This document shows positions 25,276 through 38,527 of a stretch of 64,000 nucleotides of DNA, piece by piece. The stretch is from Todiramphus chloris collaris (taxonomy: Eukaryota > Chordata > Aves > Coraciiformes > Alcedinidae), in contig JANVCC010000076.1 of NCBI GenBank assembly GCA_025345505.1, positions 8,553,151 through 8,617,150 on the forward strand, written 5' to 3'. The notes under the pieces were generated by a model. That model was not told the DNA's origin and did no database searches. It saw only the letters and a program-made list of their open reading frames with translations. The position numbers and the translations under genes were made by a program. Positions within the stretch are counted from its first letter, which is position 1; the number at the start of each line of letters is the position of its first letter.

Positions 25276-27000
25276 GACAATCCCCACCTTAGTCCTGCAG
25301 GCTTCTGCAGTGTGCACCTACCTTTCCCCAGGCCAGCCTGACAGGGTGCAACCTCCTCGGTCAGAGGTTCTGGGGGGGGTTAGTCCAGGGCAGACAGTTG
25401 CCTCTTTGCTTCCTGCAGTGCAGCATCAAGGCATTTGTTGCTGATTTTTTTCTTAAAATCTATTCATCTGCAGGCTGAAATGAGAATCAGATGGTAGCTG
25501 TTTGGAGTTTTTTGAGGGGAAGAAAAAAAAAACAAACAACACTTCTGTAAAGCATTATTCTGTTTTGAGTTCCTGTTTCCTTTCCCATCTGACCGTGGAG
25601 CTGGGTTTGTAGATCTCGATTTGTCCCATGCCCTCACTCACGGCACGGCTCCTCCACTCTGGGTCCCACCACAGCTCCAGCAGGTGGGCACAAGGGTATG
25701 TTCTCCCCGGACTGTGCACCAGGGGAGCTTGTGCAAACTCCTGGTTGGGTTTGTTTTCATCTGCTTATGGTTTTCCCTCCTCCTGAGTTTCCTAGATTTG
25801 AGAGAACCCAGAAATCACAAAGCACCAGCTGTTTCACATCCCACCAGGCATCTCTCTGCCAGCCCACTTGACTTTCCCTGCAACTGTGAATGATCACTGG
25901 CACCAGCACTGAGTGCCTTTGGTTCGGTGGCATTCTGCGCCCAAAAAGCTTCTGAGAAGACAAAAAACCCACAAGGGTAGGTCTCAAAAACTGTGCAGAG
26001 CACACCCAAAAACATTTAGCAAGTCTCTAGATTGTGACTTTTACACCTTTCTTTGTTTTCTGTGTTTGATTTTATGAGAGTGCAAAACTCTGCTGGTTTT
26101 GTTTGGGGTTTTTGCCTTTCTAAAAGGAGAGGCCAGATGTTGCTCTTGACTGGATCAGAATTAATCTGGATTTACTTCATTTTGGATTTATACTCACATT
26201 GTTTGGAAAAGGAATATGGCCTTGTGTCCACTCTCTTGTGTTCTACACATGTCCTTTCTCTTCCCTTCAGTTCTTGTCAGCTACATGAAGGTTTTTCTCA
26301 CTGGATTTTTTTTTTTTTTTTTAATTAAAGAAACCATGGCTTTTAAAAAAAAGATTTCACTTTCTTTTGTAACTTCTAACTGTAATTAAAATCTTTTCCA
26401 TAACACAGCATGACTTGCTCTGATGTTTTTCAGAGGTCTCTGCCATTCTTCCTGGGCACTCCTCATATTTTTAAGACCAGAGGGAACTCTATGATTATCT
26501 GTTCTGACAACAAATCTTACCCAATTTCCTCTTCAACACTTGAGATAACAGTGTATCTTTTGGAAAAAAAGGCTGGTTAGACTTCAGTTCAAGACCTCAA
26601 ATTTTGGAAGCTCCACTCCATCCCAAGGTAAATTCTTTTAATGTTTAATGGCTTTTGTTAAACAGTGCTCCCTGTAAGTTCATCTGAATTTGCTTGGCCT
26701 CTGTTTCCAACCACTACATCAAATTATATTCCTGGTGGGGTGGTTTTTTTTTTTTCCCCTCTCTGCCTGATTAAAGAGCCCTAATATTAATCATTTCTTC
26801 TTGTGCTGGTAATTATAGACAATGCTTAAATCATCTTTTGACCTTCTGTTGGGTAAACTTGAATTGACCTTCTTAAGTTTCTTTCTAGAAGTACATTTTC
26901 CAGATGCTGAGTCTTTCTTGAAGCTTTTTCCTGAACTCTTCACAATTTCTGTTTTTCAACTGCGAAAACTGACATACAACCACACCTTTATCTTTCCATG
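25276..27000. other. intergenic, no gene recognised
   Basis: T-rich unique sequence with a T17 run at 26306-26322. No gene recognised. Confidence 0.5.
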
Positions 27001-27002
27001 TA

Positions 27003-27793
27003 GCACAGGGCAATGGGATGAGGTTTAACAAGGCCAAGTGCCAGGTCCTGCATTTCACTCACAACAACCCCAGGCAACTCTACAGGCTTGGGGATGGGTG
27101 GCTGGTAAGCTGCCTGGCAGCAAAAGGACCTGGGGATGCTGGTGGATGGCTGGCAGAACATGAGCCAGCAGTGTGCCCAGGTGGTCAAGAAGGCCAACAG
27201 CATCCTGGCCTGGATCAAAAAGTATGTCCAGCAGGAGCAGAGAAGCATTGTGCCCCTTTACTTGGCACTGGTGAGGCCACAGCTTGAGTACTGCATTCAG
27301 TTTTGGGCACCACAGTATAATAAAGACATTGAAGTGCTGGGGCAAGTTCAGAGAAGGGCAACAAAGCTGGTAAAGGGTCTGGAGAAAATGTCTTATGAGG
27401 AGCGCCTGAGGGACCTGGAGTTGTTTAGTCTGGAGATGAGGAGGCTCTCCATTGCTCTCTACAGCTACCTGAAGGGATGTTGTAGTGAGATGGGTGTTGG
27501 TCTCTTCTCCCAGGTAACTAGTGATAGGAAAAGAAGAAATGTACTCAAGTCGTGCCAGAGGAGGTTTAGGTTGGATATTAGGAAAAAAATTTGTACTGAG
27601 AGAGTGGTAAGGCATTGGAACAGGCTGCCCAGGGAGGTTGTGGAATCCCCATTCCTGGAGGTTTAAAAAAAAAAAACAAAAAAACCAGTCTTAGATGTGG
27701 CACTTCAGGACATGGTTTAGTGGTCATGATAATATTTAGTAGACAGTTGGACTTGATGACTTGAAGGTCATTTCGAACCTTAATGATTCTATA
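27003..27793 (+). mobile_element. CR1 LINE, about 0.8 kb, with readable ORF2 C-terminal remnant
   Basis: This is the longest sense CR1 in the window. A first frame gives [13 protein letters not shown], then a frameshift near 27120-27140 moves to a frame open for 176 codons (27136-27666). That frame carries the recognisable end of the CR1 reverse-transcriptase ORF, with anchors [23 protein letters not shown] and [13 protein letters not shown]. An A-rich insertion follows at 27663-27685. The 3' UTR ends at CTTAATGATTCTAT. It is 5'-truncated and dead as an element. Confidence 0.95.
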
Positions 27794-27799
27794 GTAGCT

Positions 27800-28190
27800 T
27801 GTGCTGCTGTTTCAACAGTGTTATATTCTGAGGTCATGCCACTTCTCTGCTATTCCACTATACTCTCCTGGTTGTATGTTCAAGAATCACATCTCTCCTA
27901 GCCACAGGATCGTGTTAAGGGATCGTGTTTAACTGATTATGTACCATGACCCTTGGGTAGAATCAGATATGTGATAACCCTGTACGAAGATTTTACTTTG
28001 CAATACACCATCTTCTGCTGTATGGATGTAACCATCACCATCCTTTGTTGCCATGTGAATGATTCCAGTTTCAGCATATTAACAACCATACTACACAAAT
28101 GAATTTGTCATGCTGGGCAGTCTCCTAGGTGGGCCTGTACAGCTGAGCATGTTCCTTGATTTCCAAGCCCACTATTTTTGTATTATTCTT
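27800..28190. other. intergenic, no gene recognised
   Basis: Short unique stretch between two CR1 copies. Nothing recognised. Confidence 0.45.
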
Positions 28191-28196
28191 AATGGC

Positions 28197-28512
28197 ACCT
28201 GTTTCCTATGATTTCATGGAATGGTTTGGGTTGGAAGGGACCTTTCAAGGTCATCTGGTGCAACCCCCCTGCAGGGAGCAGGGACAGCTGCAACTAGAGA
28301 AGGTTACTCAGAGCCCTGGCCAACCTCACCTGCAATGGTTCCAGGCATGGGGCATCAACCACCTCTCTGGGCAATCTAGGACAGGGTCTCATCACTCTCA
28401 GTGTGAAAAATTTCTTCCTTCTCCCTAGTCTGAATCTCCCTCTTTTAATTTAAAATCATCACCCCTTGTCCTATAGCAACAGGCCCTGCTAAAAGGACCC
28501 TCAAATGGGCTC
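28197..28512 (-). mobile_element. CR1 LINE 3' fragment, antisense
   Basis: Starts 'GATTTCATGGAATGGTTTGG', then 'GTTGGAAGGGACCTTTCAAG' and 'TTACTCAGAGCCCTGGCCAA'. Same subfamily as the copies at 12713 and 38528. Confidence 0.92.
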
Positions 28513-28719
28513 GCTTCTTCAGCTTGTCCCAATCCCTGATTTTGCCAATTGCCATTATCTAAGAATGCTAAGTGAGGCTCTAAAATACCTCTTGATGTAA
28601 ACGTACTGGCACAGTTATCTCCATTAAATAAACTAGTGCTCTTACCAAACATGGGAGTAAGTGTATTTTAATAAGGCCTGTTTCCATATAAAGATATGTA
28701 CATTTTTCAGAGAGAAAAA

Positions 28720-28846
28720 TGTCTCTGTCTCTGGAGATACTAAAAACTGAACTGGACAAGTCCCTGAGTAACCTGATCACACCTGTTTTGGCAGGAGCTG
28801 GGATGACATAGCTTCCAGAAGTTCTTTCCAACCCCAATTTTTCTGT
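28720..28846 (+). mobile_element. CR1 LINE 3' end, diverged
   Basis: Sense tail with 'CTGGAGATACTAAAAACTGA', 'CTGGACAAGTCCCTGAGTAA' and 'CAGAAGTTCTTTCCAACCCC'. More diverged than its neighbours. Confidence 0.8.
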
Positions 28847-28849
28847 ATT

Positions 28850-29410
28850 TACATAATTATGTGACTAATTAGGTTACTATTTTTAACACTTGCCATGGTT
28901 CTCTACAGTCACCTTTCTGCATTTCACTCTGTTCTAATGACAGGTTAACTGGAATAGGCCATGCAGTTTTAAATATCTGTTATACCTGGGCTCTTGCCAT
29001 CCCTGTAGCAGGACAACCAGGCTGCCAGTCTCCAGGAGAGGTCACTCCTGTCTGACAGAATTTGGTGGACAGGGAGCTGCCTCTTCCCAGAGCAGGTCCT
29101 TACGCTCCCTCCTTGGTGAGGATGGTAGGAAGGAAAGTCATCTCTTGAAGGTAGAAGTTGCTGCTCCTTTCTCCCCAGTCTGCCTTTCCCATCCTGGATG
29201 CATCCAGCAATATTAGGAATGTCAGGCATGTGACTGGCCTCCGATTTCAATAAAACCTATGTGATCATATTTATTTTAATACTAGAATATTTCCAGATCT
29301 TCCTTCTTTTGATTCCATCACCCTGATCACAGTTCCCTTCTTAAATACTGTACAGAGGCATTCTCAAGTTCCTGTCTTATTCCAGTGCTTAAGGGTAACT
29401 TGTGATCAAA
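28850..29410. other. intergenic, no gene recognised
   Basis: Nothing recognised. Confidence 0.45.
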
Positions 29411-29413
29411 CAT

Positions 29414-29590
29414 GGTTGTAGAATCTAATGGAGGTTGGAGGAGATCTCTGAAGATCACCTGCTCCTTCCATCCACTCAAAGCAGTACCAACTTCAAAGCC
29501 ACATTGCGTTGCTCAGGACCTTGTCTGGTTGATTACTGAATATGACCCCTGAATGGTCATCTCTCCGCTTCTCCAAGGTGCCTGCCAGAA
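29414..29590 (-). mobile_element. CR1 LINE fragment, antisense, diverged
   Basis: Antisense signature 'TAATGGAGGTTGGAGGAGAT', 'TCTGAAGATCACCTGCTCC' and 'CCACATTGCGTTGCTCAGGA', the last typical of an older CR1 subfamily 3' UTR. Confidence 0.75.
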
Positions 29591-29675
29591 TTTGGGTTTT
29601 GGTTTAATACCTAAGGGAGATTCCCTTGATCAGTCCTGTATCAATTGTGTGTAATCCTGTTGTTGTAGCACTTAC

Positions 29676-29757
29676 TGTGATCTGGGGGTTGGACAAGCTG
29701 ACCTTTAAAGGTCCCATCTAACCCAAGCCGTTCTATGATCCCATGATCTTCTACCCT
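29676..29757 (+). mobile_element. CR1 LINE 3' end
   Basis: Short sense tail 'GGGGGTTGGACAAGCTGACC', 'TTTAAAGGTCCCATCTAACC' and CGTTCTATGATCCCATGATC. Confidence 0.85.
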
Positions 29758-29759
29758 AT

Positions 29760-30805
29760 TCCTGTCCAAGATTTCCCTTCTATTTCCAAGATCAGTCTTG
29801 CTGCCTTTCTTCAAGTGCCTAAATTAGCAGGGGCCAAGTGTGTACATGCTGGACTCAAGGAATTCTGGGGATCTGTAAGTGCGCTTCATGTTGAGGAGAT
29901 GCTCTGGTGCTAGAGAAGCACAGTTGTCATGGCTGGAGCAGGAACAGAACTAATTCTGTTCAGTGATTTTTACTTTTCATCTCAGTCTCTTCTAATTAAC
30001 TGCATTTTCTGAAGTTAATGGCAGATTTTTGCAGACAACCCCTGCTTCCAGCAGTGAAAATGCTCAGTGTTTAGAGCATTAGGACCACACACCCAGGGCT
30101 GTATTTGTGCAGCCCTTCGCCCACCTCCATGATACCGTGGCTGTCACCTGAGCCAGGTGTCGTGCTCTGGCTGTCTTCCTCATTTGTTTTCCTCCTTGGG
30201 GGTTCAGTTGTTTATGCATCTGCGAGGCTGAGTGGGTGGCTTGTAGTTTCTGTACACTCTGTTCTTTTCGAGTGTTTAGCTTAGTCTGTTTGTTTTAAGT
30301 GTAGGTTGTACTTCGCAAAAGGGATGTTACTGTCACTGACTGGCATCATCCGTCTAAATACCTGGTTTAGTTCTTACACCAGAAAAATCTGATGAGATAT
30401 GAGCTGACATCTTTTCTTCATCTGGTCAGAGGAAGTCACGATGTTTTTGCAGGGAAACCTTTATCTGAAGATCTGAAAATGTACAAACAAGTAGATACTT
30501 CCTCTGCTTTTCTTTGTCAGACTGTCAAAATTTTCCCAGGCTGCCCTGGTTTGTGGTTTTTCACTTGTTATTCCTTCTTCCAGATGACAACAGAGAAGTG
30601 AGTTGACAGGCAGTGACATCTGAGGCAGGGAGTTGCTCTGGGCAGAGAAGCGCTTATCTTGAAAGCAAACTTTGCTGGGGTTTTGATTTTGGCAAGGCTG
30701 GATCGGTGACCCCACCACAGAACGACAGTGATTTTTGTCCAAGGGTATTTATATTGCTAAAAGACCTAAAATGCTTGAAACAGCTGCTCTTTGGTATTGT
30801 CCTTT
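29760..30805. other. intergenic, no gene recognised
   Basis: Nothing recognised on either strand. Confidence 0.45.
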
Positions 30806-30834
30806 GTGGTTGGGAAGGTCCGCATGGATTTTAT

Positions 30835-31057
30835 CCAAAGGGTATAGGCTACGCTCAGTGATAAAGATATTAAAGAGAACTGACCCCAATACTGAGCTCT
30901 GGGGAACAGCACTTGTGACTGGCCACCAACTGAATTTAACTCCATTCACAACTCTTTGGGCCTGGCCATCCAGCCAATTTTTTAGCTGGCAAAGGTCCTG
31001 GGTATGCCATGCTCTACTGAGCCCAGGCTGCATGCTGTGGTGAGTCCAGTGGCTCAT
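30835..31057 (-). mobile_element. CR1 reverse-transcriptase fragment, antisense
   Basis: Read on the minus strand this encodes an internal piece of CR1 ORF2, with the anchors [30 protein letters not shown] and ITE. It is the only fragment from the internal polymerase domain in the window and lacks a CR1 3' end, so it is a remnant of a longer, broken element. Confidence 0.85.
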
Positions 31058-31134
31058 GTGTAGTGTCCTTCAGAGCCTTCCTTCACAGTGATTCCTGATG
31101 TAGTGGCAGCTATCTGGAAGGGGTCTTTTAAAGG

Positions 31135-31148
31135 CCCCCCCCCCCCCC
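31135..31148 (+). repeat. C14 homopolymer
   Basis: An uninterrupted run of 14 C, likely polymorphic and error-prone in sequencing. Confidence 0.9.
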
Positions 31149-31149
31149 A

Positions 31150-31848
31150 GCAAACAGCTCTGCCTTCCTGTAATGCCCAAGTGAACATCTCCTGGGCTTT
31201 ATTCTTTCCATGCGTGAAAAAAACACCTCCCTGGTGCAGACTCACAGCCAGTTGCAGTCCATGGCATGCATCAGCCTGTTATTGTTGTGACACCACTCAT
31301 GTATTTCTTCCTCTCACCCACTGCCTATCGAAGGAGAAGCTGTGATAATGACAGGACTCTTCATTCTTTGTCACAAAAATTGGGGATAATTGCTCCATTT
31401 CAGCGGCTTTAAGAGGTGCAGCAAGGGAACAGGCTGGGCCCTTTCTTAAGGCATCAGTCATCTGAAGCACTTGGTAGATGGCACATCAGGGCTAGGAAAT
31501 TACTCAATTGCCTTTGTTAAAAGCACTTTTTAGGATTTGGGAATAAAATTAGAGGGTGAGAGCTGAGGGGGGTGTGGGAGGGGAAAGGAAACTCAAGCAG
31601 CAAACAGAGACGCTGTTGCAGCACAAGTTTCCCCTCACCAGAGCTATATCTGAATCACCCCTTCAGGCAAGAACCTGTTGATCAGCCAGCCTCCCCACAG
31701 CAAAAAGGTGTCTCAGAGGGGAGAGGTGGGTGCTGGGGAGAGACAAGACCTCTCTCCTACACCTCTGGAATATCTCTTAGAGAGGTGTGGGGAGGTAAGC
31801 ATCCTGATATCTGCTTAGGTCCCATATACCTCTTCCTTTCAAGCATAT
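31150..31848. other. intergenic, no gene recognised
   Basis: Nothing recognised. Confidence 0.45.
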
Positions 31849-31849
31849 G

Positions 31850-31942
31850 GATATAATGCTGAGGGATGTGGTTTAGTGGTGACCTGGCAGTCTGAAATAA
31901 CAGCTGGACACAATGAACTTAGAATCTTTTTCATTGGAAGAA
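31850..31942 (+). mobile_element. CR1 LINE 3' end, diverged
   Basis: Sense remnant 'GCTGAGGGATGTGGTTTAGT', GGTGACCTGGCAGTC and 'CAGCTGGACACAATGAACTT'. The terminal repeat is not recognisable. Confidence 0.75.
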
Positions 31943-34900
31943 ACCTGTATCTCAGCAGAAGAACCCAAGCTTCCCATCGCCACCTGAGCCAAGATTGCCA
32001 TGAACTTAACATGGTCTGATTAAATGAGTTTCCTGCTCTTAACTGATGTGGTGTACAGGAATCAGAGCAGCCTTCAGGTGAGCCTTCTGCCCAGAGCTGG
32101 GAACATCTCCCTGACAGGATGCTGCTGAGCTGCCTGGGCATGCTGCAGACTTGGCTTCCTATCGCAACACTGAGAACACCCAGCTTGAGACAGTCCTCAC
32201 CAGGAGTCATTTCTCTTCCTGACTGGGTTCACAGAAACCATGTTGAGTTGGTTTTGCCCGCCTCTGAGTCTTTGGAGGTCCTGTGTGACAAACTGCTGAT
32301 GGCAAAACAAGCTGCTCCTCGGTGGGCGTAGCAGGGACTAGGTTTGTTTGTTTTTCCTGCTGCCAAGGCCTTGCTTATCTAACCTCCATTTCAGCCCTGT
32401 TCTGTGTGGAAATGTTCTTATTTATGCAGCTGGAGCAGAGGCACTTTTTGGTTTAACTCTTCTACATTTGAACTTGTGGAAGAGAAAAATCTCTCACTGT
32501 GGCTGTCTGTCTTCTGATGTGGTGCCTGATACAGAGATTGTGCAGATGAGCACAGCCTGGTAAGCTATGGTAATGCTTTCAGTGCAGTTACACATCTACT
32601 TAAATGCATCTAGTACAAAAATCCAGGCCTTCTTGGTCTGAGAGTCACCCCCATGGCAGTAACATCCAGAGGCTTCAAGCCTGGTTACAAGCCAATAGCA
32701 AGAAACAATGCCCTCTCCAAAGAGCACTCAGAAGTGTAAATGCCACCACATCTCAAGGACTCTTTCAAGAACATTCTGATGTTATCTCAGAGTGGGTCTG
32801 GAGGCCATCTCCTGGGATGTCATATTCTTGGGCATGGGGTTTTTTTCGGCTACTGTGCAGTCAGGCTGGGGGCAGCCTGTGAGAGGACAGCAGCATCACG
32901 AAGCAGGCGGTGCTTGTAGCTGCTCTCATACCATATATGAAGATGTAGCCATGTATCTAGGAGGCCCTATCACTCTGACCTCCTCCTCCTGCCTTTACTG
33001 TGGGTACCAGCATCCCTAACTGCCAGCAGTGCCCATTGTGGTAGTGAGGACCCAATGTTCTTCACACACTGAAATGACCTCGTGATGGTGAGAACCAAGG
33101 TGACTGTTTTTACTAAGTTAATAGGGAATTCAGTCATCTGCAGAGCACCTGATGCCTCTTAGGATGCACACTGCAGTGTGAGAACTCAATGGCGCTGATA
33201 CTGTGGATGCACCAAGCACTGAATTCCTAGATGGTGCTGGAAAAATGATGCAGAAATAAGGTTTCTTATCTATTGTTTCTCTCGATGCACCACTCTGTGG
33301 TTTTGTTCGAACACTCCAGGTTCTGTGTTTGCTTCTTTCATCACAGTCTGTTCGATGAGAAGGAAAGTCAGGCATTAGTGGTTAACTGGAATGTGTTTTT
33401 CTTTCTTAGCTGTCTCCTGCTTTTAGGGACTGTCCTAGTGTCTGTTTCCAAAACAGTTGATCTCTGTGGCTGCTTTCTGAAAAGCATCTACCTATGTGAG
33501 GTTCTGACCCCGTGGTAATTAATGAAGAGTGGCAGATCTGGTCCATGCTGTCTATTCAGCGTGGCCCAAGCGTGTTTAAGTACCGTGATAAATTGGTTAA
33601 GGGAGCACGTGTGCATGATGTGCTCCAGCTGATGCTACCAGTGACAGAATGAGACTGTTCAGCTGTGTGCTCGAAGGATCTGCGTTGACAAGGTCCTAAA
33701 GACGGCTCTTTCGTAGAACTGTGCGATGAGAAACGGTCATTCTGGGAGCAAGCAGAACTGAATAGAGCTTGTTAGGAGTGTTTTGCCAAAGATGATGCAG
33801 TTAGAAAGTGTGTACGTGCTGAAGTAGAAATGTTTTGTGGAAACATGTGGTTTGATGAACTCTAATTGTTGGTCTTCTGTTGGGTAACTCGCCTGTTGTA
33901 TCGTACGTTCAGTCTCAGCACTGCACAGGAACACAGCTTCCAAGATTTGCCTCTGATTTACTGCCCTGGAGTCACAGTCCTGGCATCCTCTGCCTGGTTG
34001 GAGATGGGACTTCTCTTGTCCTGTAGAACTTGGCTCTGAGTGAAGCTGATGTAACTCTTCTCACTCACAAATAAATTAGCTGTCCCTATTCAATGTTGAG
34101 AAGCAGTGGTACTGGAAAAAAGGCCAGCTATGGTAATTTCACTCAACAGCTGCTGAAGTCCTGGGCTGTGTCTGTTATTTTGGAAACACCATATACCAGT
34201 GTTTCTGAAATTAAATTATATGCTATTTCTGTTCTGTAGGGAACTTGAAAACCCTGCTTTATGCCTATTTGAAATGACATTTCAAGCTATTGAAAATATT
34301 TACAGAAGGCAAATCCTATTATTCAGTTCACCTGAGACCTGACTTGCACCTTATTGTTACTGAGATTTGGAGTAGATGAGGCTGGAGACATTGTGACAAC
34401 CACCACACTCCTAGACAGCAGTTGCTTTTATTGATGTACAAAATAAAATGTGTACTGAGGTTGACTTGCACATGGGCTCTGGAGTCCTTTTCAGTGGAGA
34501 CCAAGTGCAGAGTGTGTTTAGACATTCCTAAAACTCCTTGCAAGAAAGAAAATTGTTTTACAAGGCTCTGATAAGATATTGCTGTGTTCTGTCAGTACAG
34601 AATGAGTTTGAAGCTCAACAGTAACAACAACCAAAAAAAGTTAGCATTTTCTACATTCAGAAGATACTGCTTTCTTGGGAATTTGGTCACCGGTCTATTT
34701 GGTGCTTAAAAACCCCCACTCCAGAGAAACCAAACCTCTGGAGAAGTTTAACAGTTGCCTAAAGAGATCCTCTGACCCAATTTTATGCAGTTTTATCCCA
34801 TTACAGGCTGAAATCAAAGCTGAAATATTCCGACTCTAAGGTCATGGCATGCCTACCACCCTAATTTCCAAGTGGTTTCACAGGATATTGAAATTATATT

Positions 34901-36515
34901 AGCTGAGTGCTGCAGTTTTGCTGCCCATAAGTAAACACACCAAGATGTTAGTGAGGTGAATTCCAAGAACTGCAATCCTGCAAGATAAATGCAAAACTCA
35001 CCCACATCCCTTGGTATCTACCTGCTGGAGCGAATCTCAGGTGAAGCTGGGAGGAAGGTCTTAAGGAGGAAAGTCCTGACCTAGGGGACAGGCCAACTGG
35101 TTTTGAGTCAGGTGCCCTGCCACTTGTTTTCTGTGCAAGTCTGGGCAAACTGTGTTTTTGTGGGGTTTTTTTGTTTTGTTTTTGGGCTTTTTCAGCTATT
35201 CTTGGCTCCTCATTTTCAAAGCAGGGGTAGTAGTGACTTTCTGTCTCTCAGGAATGGGAATACAGTAGAGCTTGTGAGGCAGTCAGTCATGATGGCTTTG
35301 GAAGTACAATAAATCCACCTGTTCTCCTGATTATACAGATGGTGAAGGCAACATGCAGAGTTGGCTTTGTTTGAGGCTGTGCTAGAGGTGATGGACAGCA
35401 ACATCCTGTTGCTGTCTCTTCTATGCTTGGCCTATCATCGGGGGTGCTGAGGAGTTCCACCTAGGGAAGGAACTCGAGGCAAAAAACCCTCTTGTTTCTC
35501 TCCTTGACTTGCTGCAATTTTTTTTTTTTTTTTTTTTTTTTCCCTTCTGGCAATGTTTCAAATTAGCTCAGTCATTAGGCTCTCTAATTCCTTTCAAAAA
35601 AGGTTTGTTTTTGCTTTCATACACTGACAACATGCTGACGCTTGTCACTTGACTTGGCTGCGTAGCACTTCCCATGACCCCAGTGAGATATTTTGGAAAG
35701 AATATTAAAACAAGCATAAACTGGCCCTGAAAGAGAGCATGTTCAGTAAGCATGTGCTGCAAGCACTGACGTCAAGGAAGCAAGAAATCTGTGCAGGACC
35801 CTTCTCTTCCCAAAAACCTTGACATGAGGTAATTTTCAGAGGTGCTGACTGCTGACACAAAAGGACTTTGACTCTGTTTATGCAAGATCTGGTTGTCTTT
35901 CCTTCTAGTACCTACAGCACCCTCATTGATCCCATGTATTAGTGGAACAGAGGAGGCTTTGCTCCCATCTCTGGGAACCCCGTACATCTCCCTGGTACTA
36001 TGTGGTTGGTTTGTCCCTTCAAAGGCTACTGACAAAGCTGCACCTTGTCCACAAAATGTGTGTCTATCTTGGTCACTGACCAAAGGAAATAATAATTCAC
36101 ACAAAGCTACGAGAGAATATAGAACCAGAAATATGTGCGTGTTCCTTTTTTGAGCCATTTTAGTGTGGATTTTGGTTTTGGTTTTTTTTTGGTTTATTTG
36201 TTTTTGGGGTTTTTTACTTCCAAGGATTGTAGTACCTGATTGATTAGTTGAGGTGCAAATAAGCAGATGGCTTCAGATACCTATTCCTGAGATGTAGACT
36301 GACCTACTTTTTTTATCTTCTGTAACAAGATGCTTCATGTTGTTCAGGCTGGGATCCTAAGCAGAACTGGCTACCAGTTACTGTTTGGATTTCTAGTCCA
36401 CTCACAAGGGCAGAAAAGCCCTTGGTGTGAGAGACCCATGTCCAAGCTGCCTTCTGCAAAGACTGATGCCCAGGTGCTTCAGTCACCAGGTTGTTGTGCT
36501 ACACTGTCTTCATCA
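31943..36515. other. intergenic, no gene recognised
   Basis: This is the longest stretch in the window without a recognised repeat. It contains a T24 run at 35518-35541 and a T/G-rich patch at 36165-36220. No conserved open frame or RNA gene is visible. Confidence 0.45.
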
Positions 36516-36524
36516 GGTTTTGTT

Positions 36525-36980
36525 GTAGGCAGGATGGCCTTGAAGATGATCAGGGGGCTGGAGGACCTCTCCTGTGAGGACAAGCTATGAGAACTGGGGT
36601 TGTTCAGCCTGAAGAGAGAAGGTTCCAGGGAGACCTTCTTGTGGCCTTCCAGTACTTAAAGGGGACCTATCAGAAAGAAGGGGAGGGATGCTATCAGGGA
36701 GTATAGTGACAGGACAAGAGGTCATGGCTTCAAACTGGAAGAGGGGATATTTTAGATTAGAAATTAGGAAGAAGGTCTTTACTCTGAGGGTTGTGTGACA
36801 CTGGAAGAGGTTGCCCAGGAAGCTGCGGATGCCCTGTTCCTAGAACTGTTCAAGGCCAGGTTGGATGATGATCTGAGCAACGTGGTCTGCTGGGAGGTGT
36901 CCCTGCCCATGCTGGGGGGGTGGAATTAGATGATCTGTAACATCTGTTCCAACTCAAACAATTCTGAGTCTATGATTCAA
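36525..36980 (+). mobile_element. CR1 LINE 3' fragment
   Basis: Sense CR1 from 'AAGATGATCAGGGGGCTGGA' through 'TTGTTCAGCCTGAAGAGAGA', 'GGACCTATCAGAAAGAAGGG' and 'GTGTCCCTGCCCATGCTGGG' to TTCTGAGTCTATGATTC. Stop codons interrupt the ORF2 remnant. Confidence 0.92.
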
Positions 36981-36984
36981 AAGA

Positions 36985-38525
36985 GAAGCCTGGAAGACAT
37001 AGGTGGTTGAGACCCTCTAAGGGGAAGGGTAATGGGGCCAGATAAAAATACATGAACTTGAGCTACCCTTGTATATGATGAACAACCAGTACTGGAACTA
37101 CCCTGGTCTGGGTAATAGAGGCCTGGAACCATCCCCACTGAAGCACTCTACTTCATTTCCAGTAACTCTGGAGGTTAGAGCAGGTGTGGTTCCATGACCA
37201 ACCCACATGGTCATGGGGCTGCTCAGCCCACCCATTACCATCTCTCTTCTGCAGCCCTAGGAACAGTCTCTGCTCCCTTGGGCATCCAGCCATTGTGTCT
37301 GATTCCTTTGACTTTTGTAGAGAATGGCCCCCAAGGGAAATTATTTGTCTTCCACCTAATAAAACTTAATCTGAAGCCAAATGTTTTCAATTTGCCAGAT
37401 ATTCAAAAATATCTTCTACAACATCACTTCCTTTTTTTTTTTTTTCTTCCCAGTGAAAATCTTGCCCTGCAAAAAAACAAGAGGTGCATGTTTCTGACTG
37501 TCCTCAAGCAGAGGGGTGAATTTCACAACACCATCTGTCCTTTAGGCACTGTCCTCTTGACCCACCAACAACTGAACCACTTGGTTCATGAGTCCCAGGG
37601 CACTGAGATCCTGCTTCTTGCAAGTTATTGCTTGAGCAGTATTGTGTTCCTTCTGTCATGACAGTGACTTTCCTCCAGGCACTAAAGAAAGTGTCCAAGG
37701 AAGGATGTGGTGATGCCATGGCCCCGGTTACTTTCCTCCCCTGGCACCTGCTGCATCTGGCTCTCTTGTTTCCCAGCAACCCTGCCAGCAGGTGGGATGC
37801 CTTTCTGTTCTGGGGGTACCTTCACCTCCGCCTCCGATGTCAAATCTGTGGTTTTACTCATCGCTCCTTTTCCTCATCTGTTAATCACTCCATGATAATG
37901 ACCCTTATCCTCCTCGTGAAGGCTAGACCAGGGAAGAAGGAACAAGCTGTCTTCTAGCAATGCAGGAACATAAAGTGGCAGCCACAATCACAGTTAGCAA
38001 GCACATAAAAGCCATCATTTCTTTGCCAGGACACAGTCCCTATCCAGAGACAAAGCCTCTGCAAAGCCCCGCTGGCAACCACCCCAGCTTGAAACATCTG
38101 CACAGCACGTCCCCGTAGGGGTGGAGAGGATGACACATCTCTAGTCTGCAATTAAGGCTCTCATTTTGTCATTTATATTCCCTACTTGTGGAAGCTGGCA
38201 AAGTGCTTTGCTTCTTCCCACCCGCACTGCAGTGCTTGGTCTCTCCCTCCCCACTCCGGGGAGTGGCTGCCACTGTGTCCCCCTGTCCCGGGCTGCTCTG
38301 GAAGAGCAGAGCTGCTTGACCTGCTGCCCTGCCTGGCTGCCATCAGATGCATGATGCACTTCTTGCTTCCTCAACCACTGCTGAGGGGTGCAGGACCACA
38401 GGCTGGGAAACCCCAGTGTGCAGCCCTGCTCTGAGGCATGCTGCAAAGGCTGAAGTGCCCACGTTAGCTTTGTGGGTTTGGAAGGGCCCAGGCCTTTCCC
38501 CACTTTTCAGATGTTCATGGAATAT
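36985..38525. other. intergenic, no gene recognised
   Basis: A T14 run lies at 37432-37445. Nothing else recognised. Confidence 0.45.
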
Positions 38526-38527
38526 TG

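Noticed and set aside
35518..35541. T24 run as the tail of an antisense processed pseudogene or SINE
   Set aside because: The flanking sequence shows no gene-derived or SINE-like body and no target-site duplication that I can see. A plain homopolymer is more likely.
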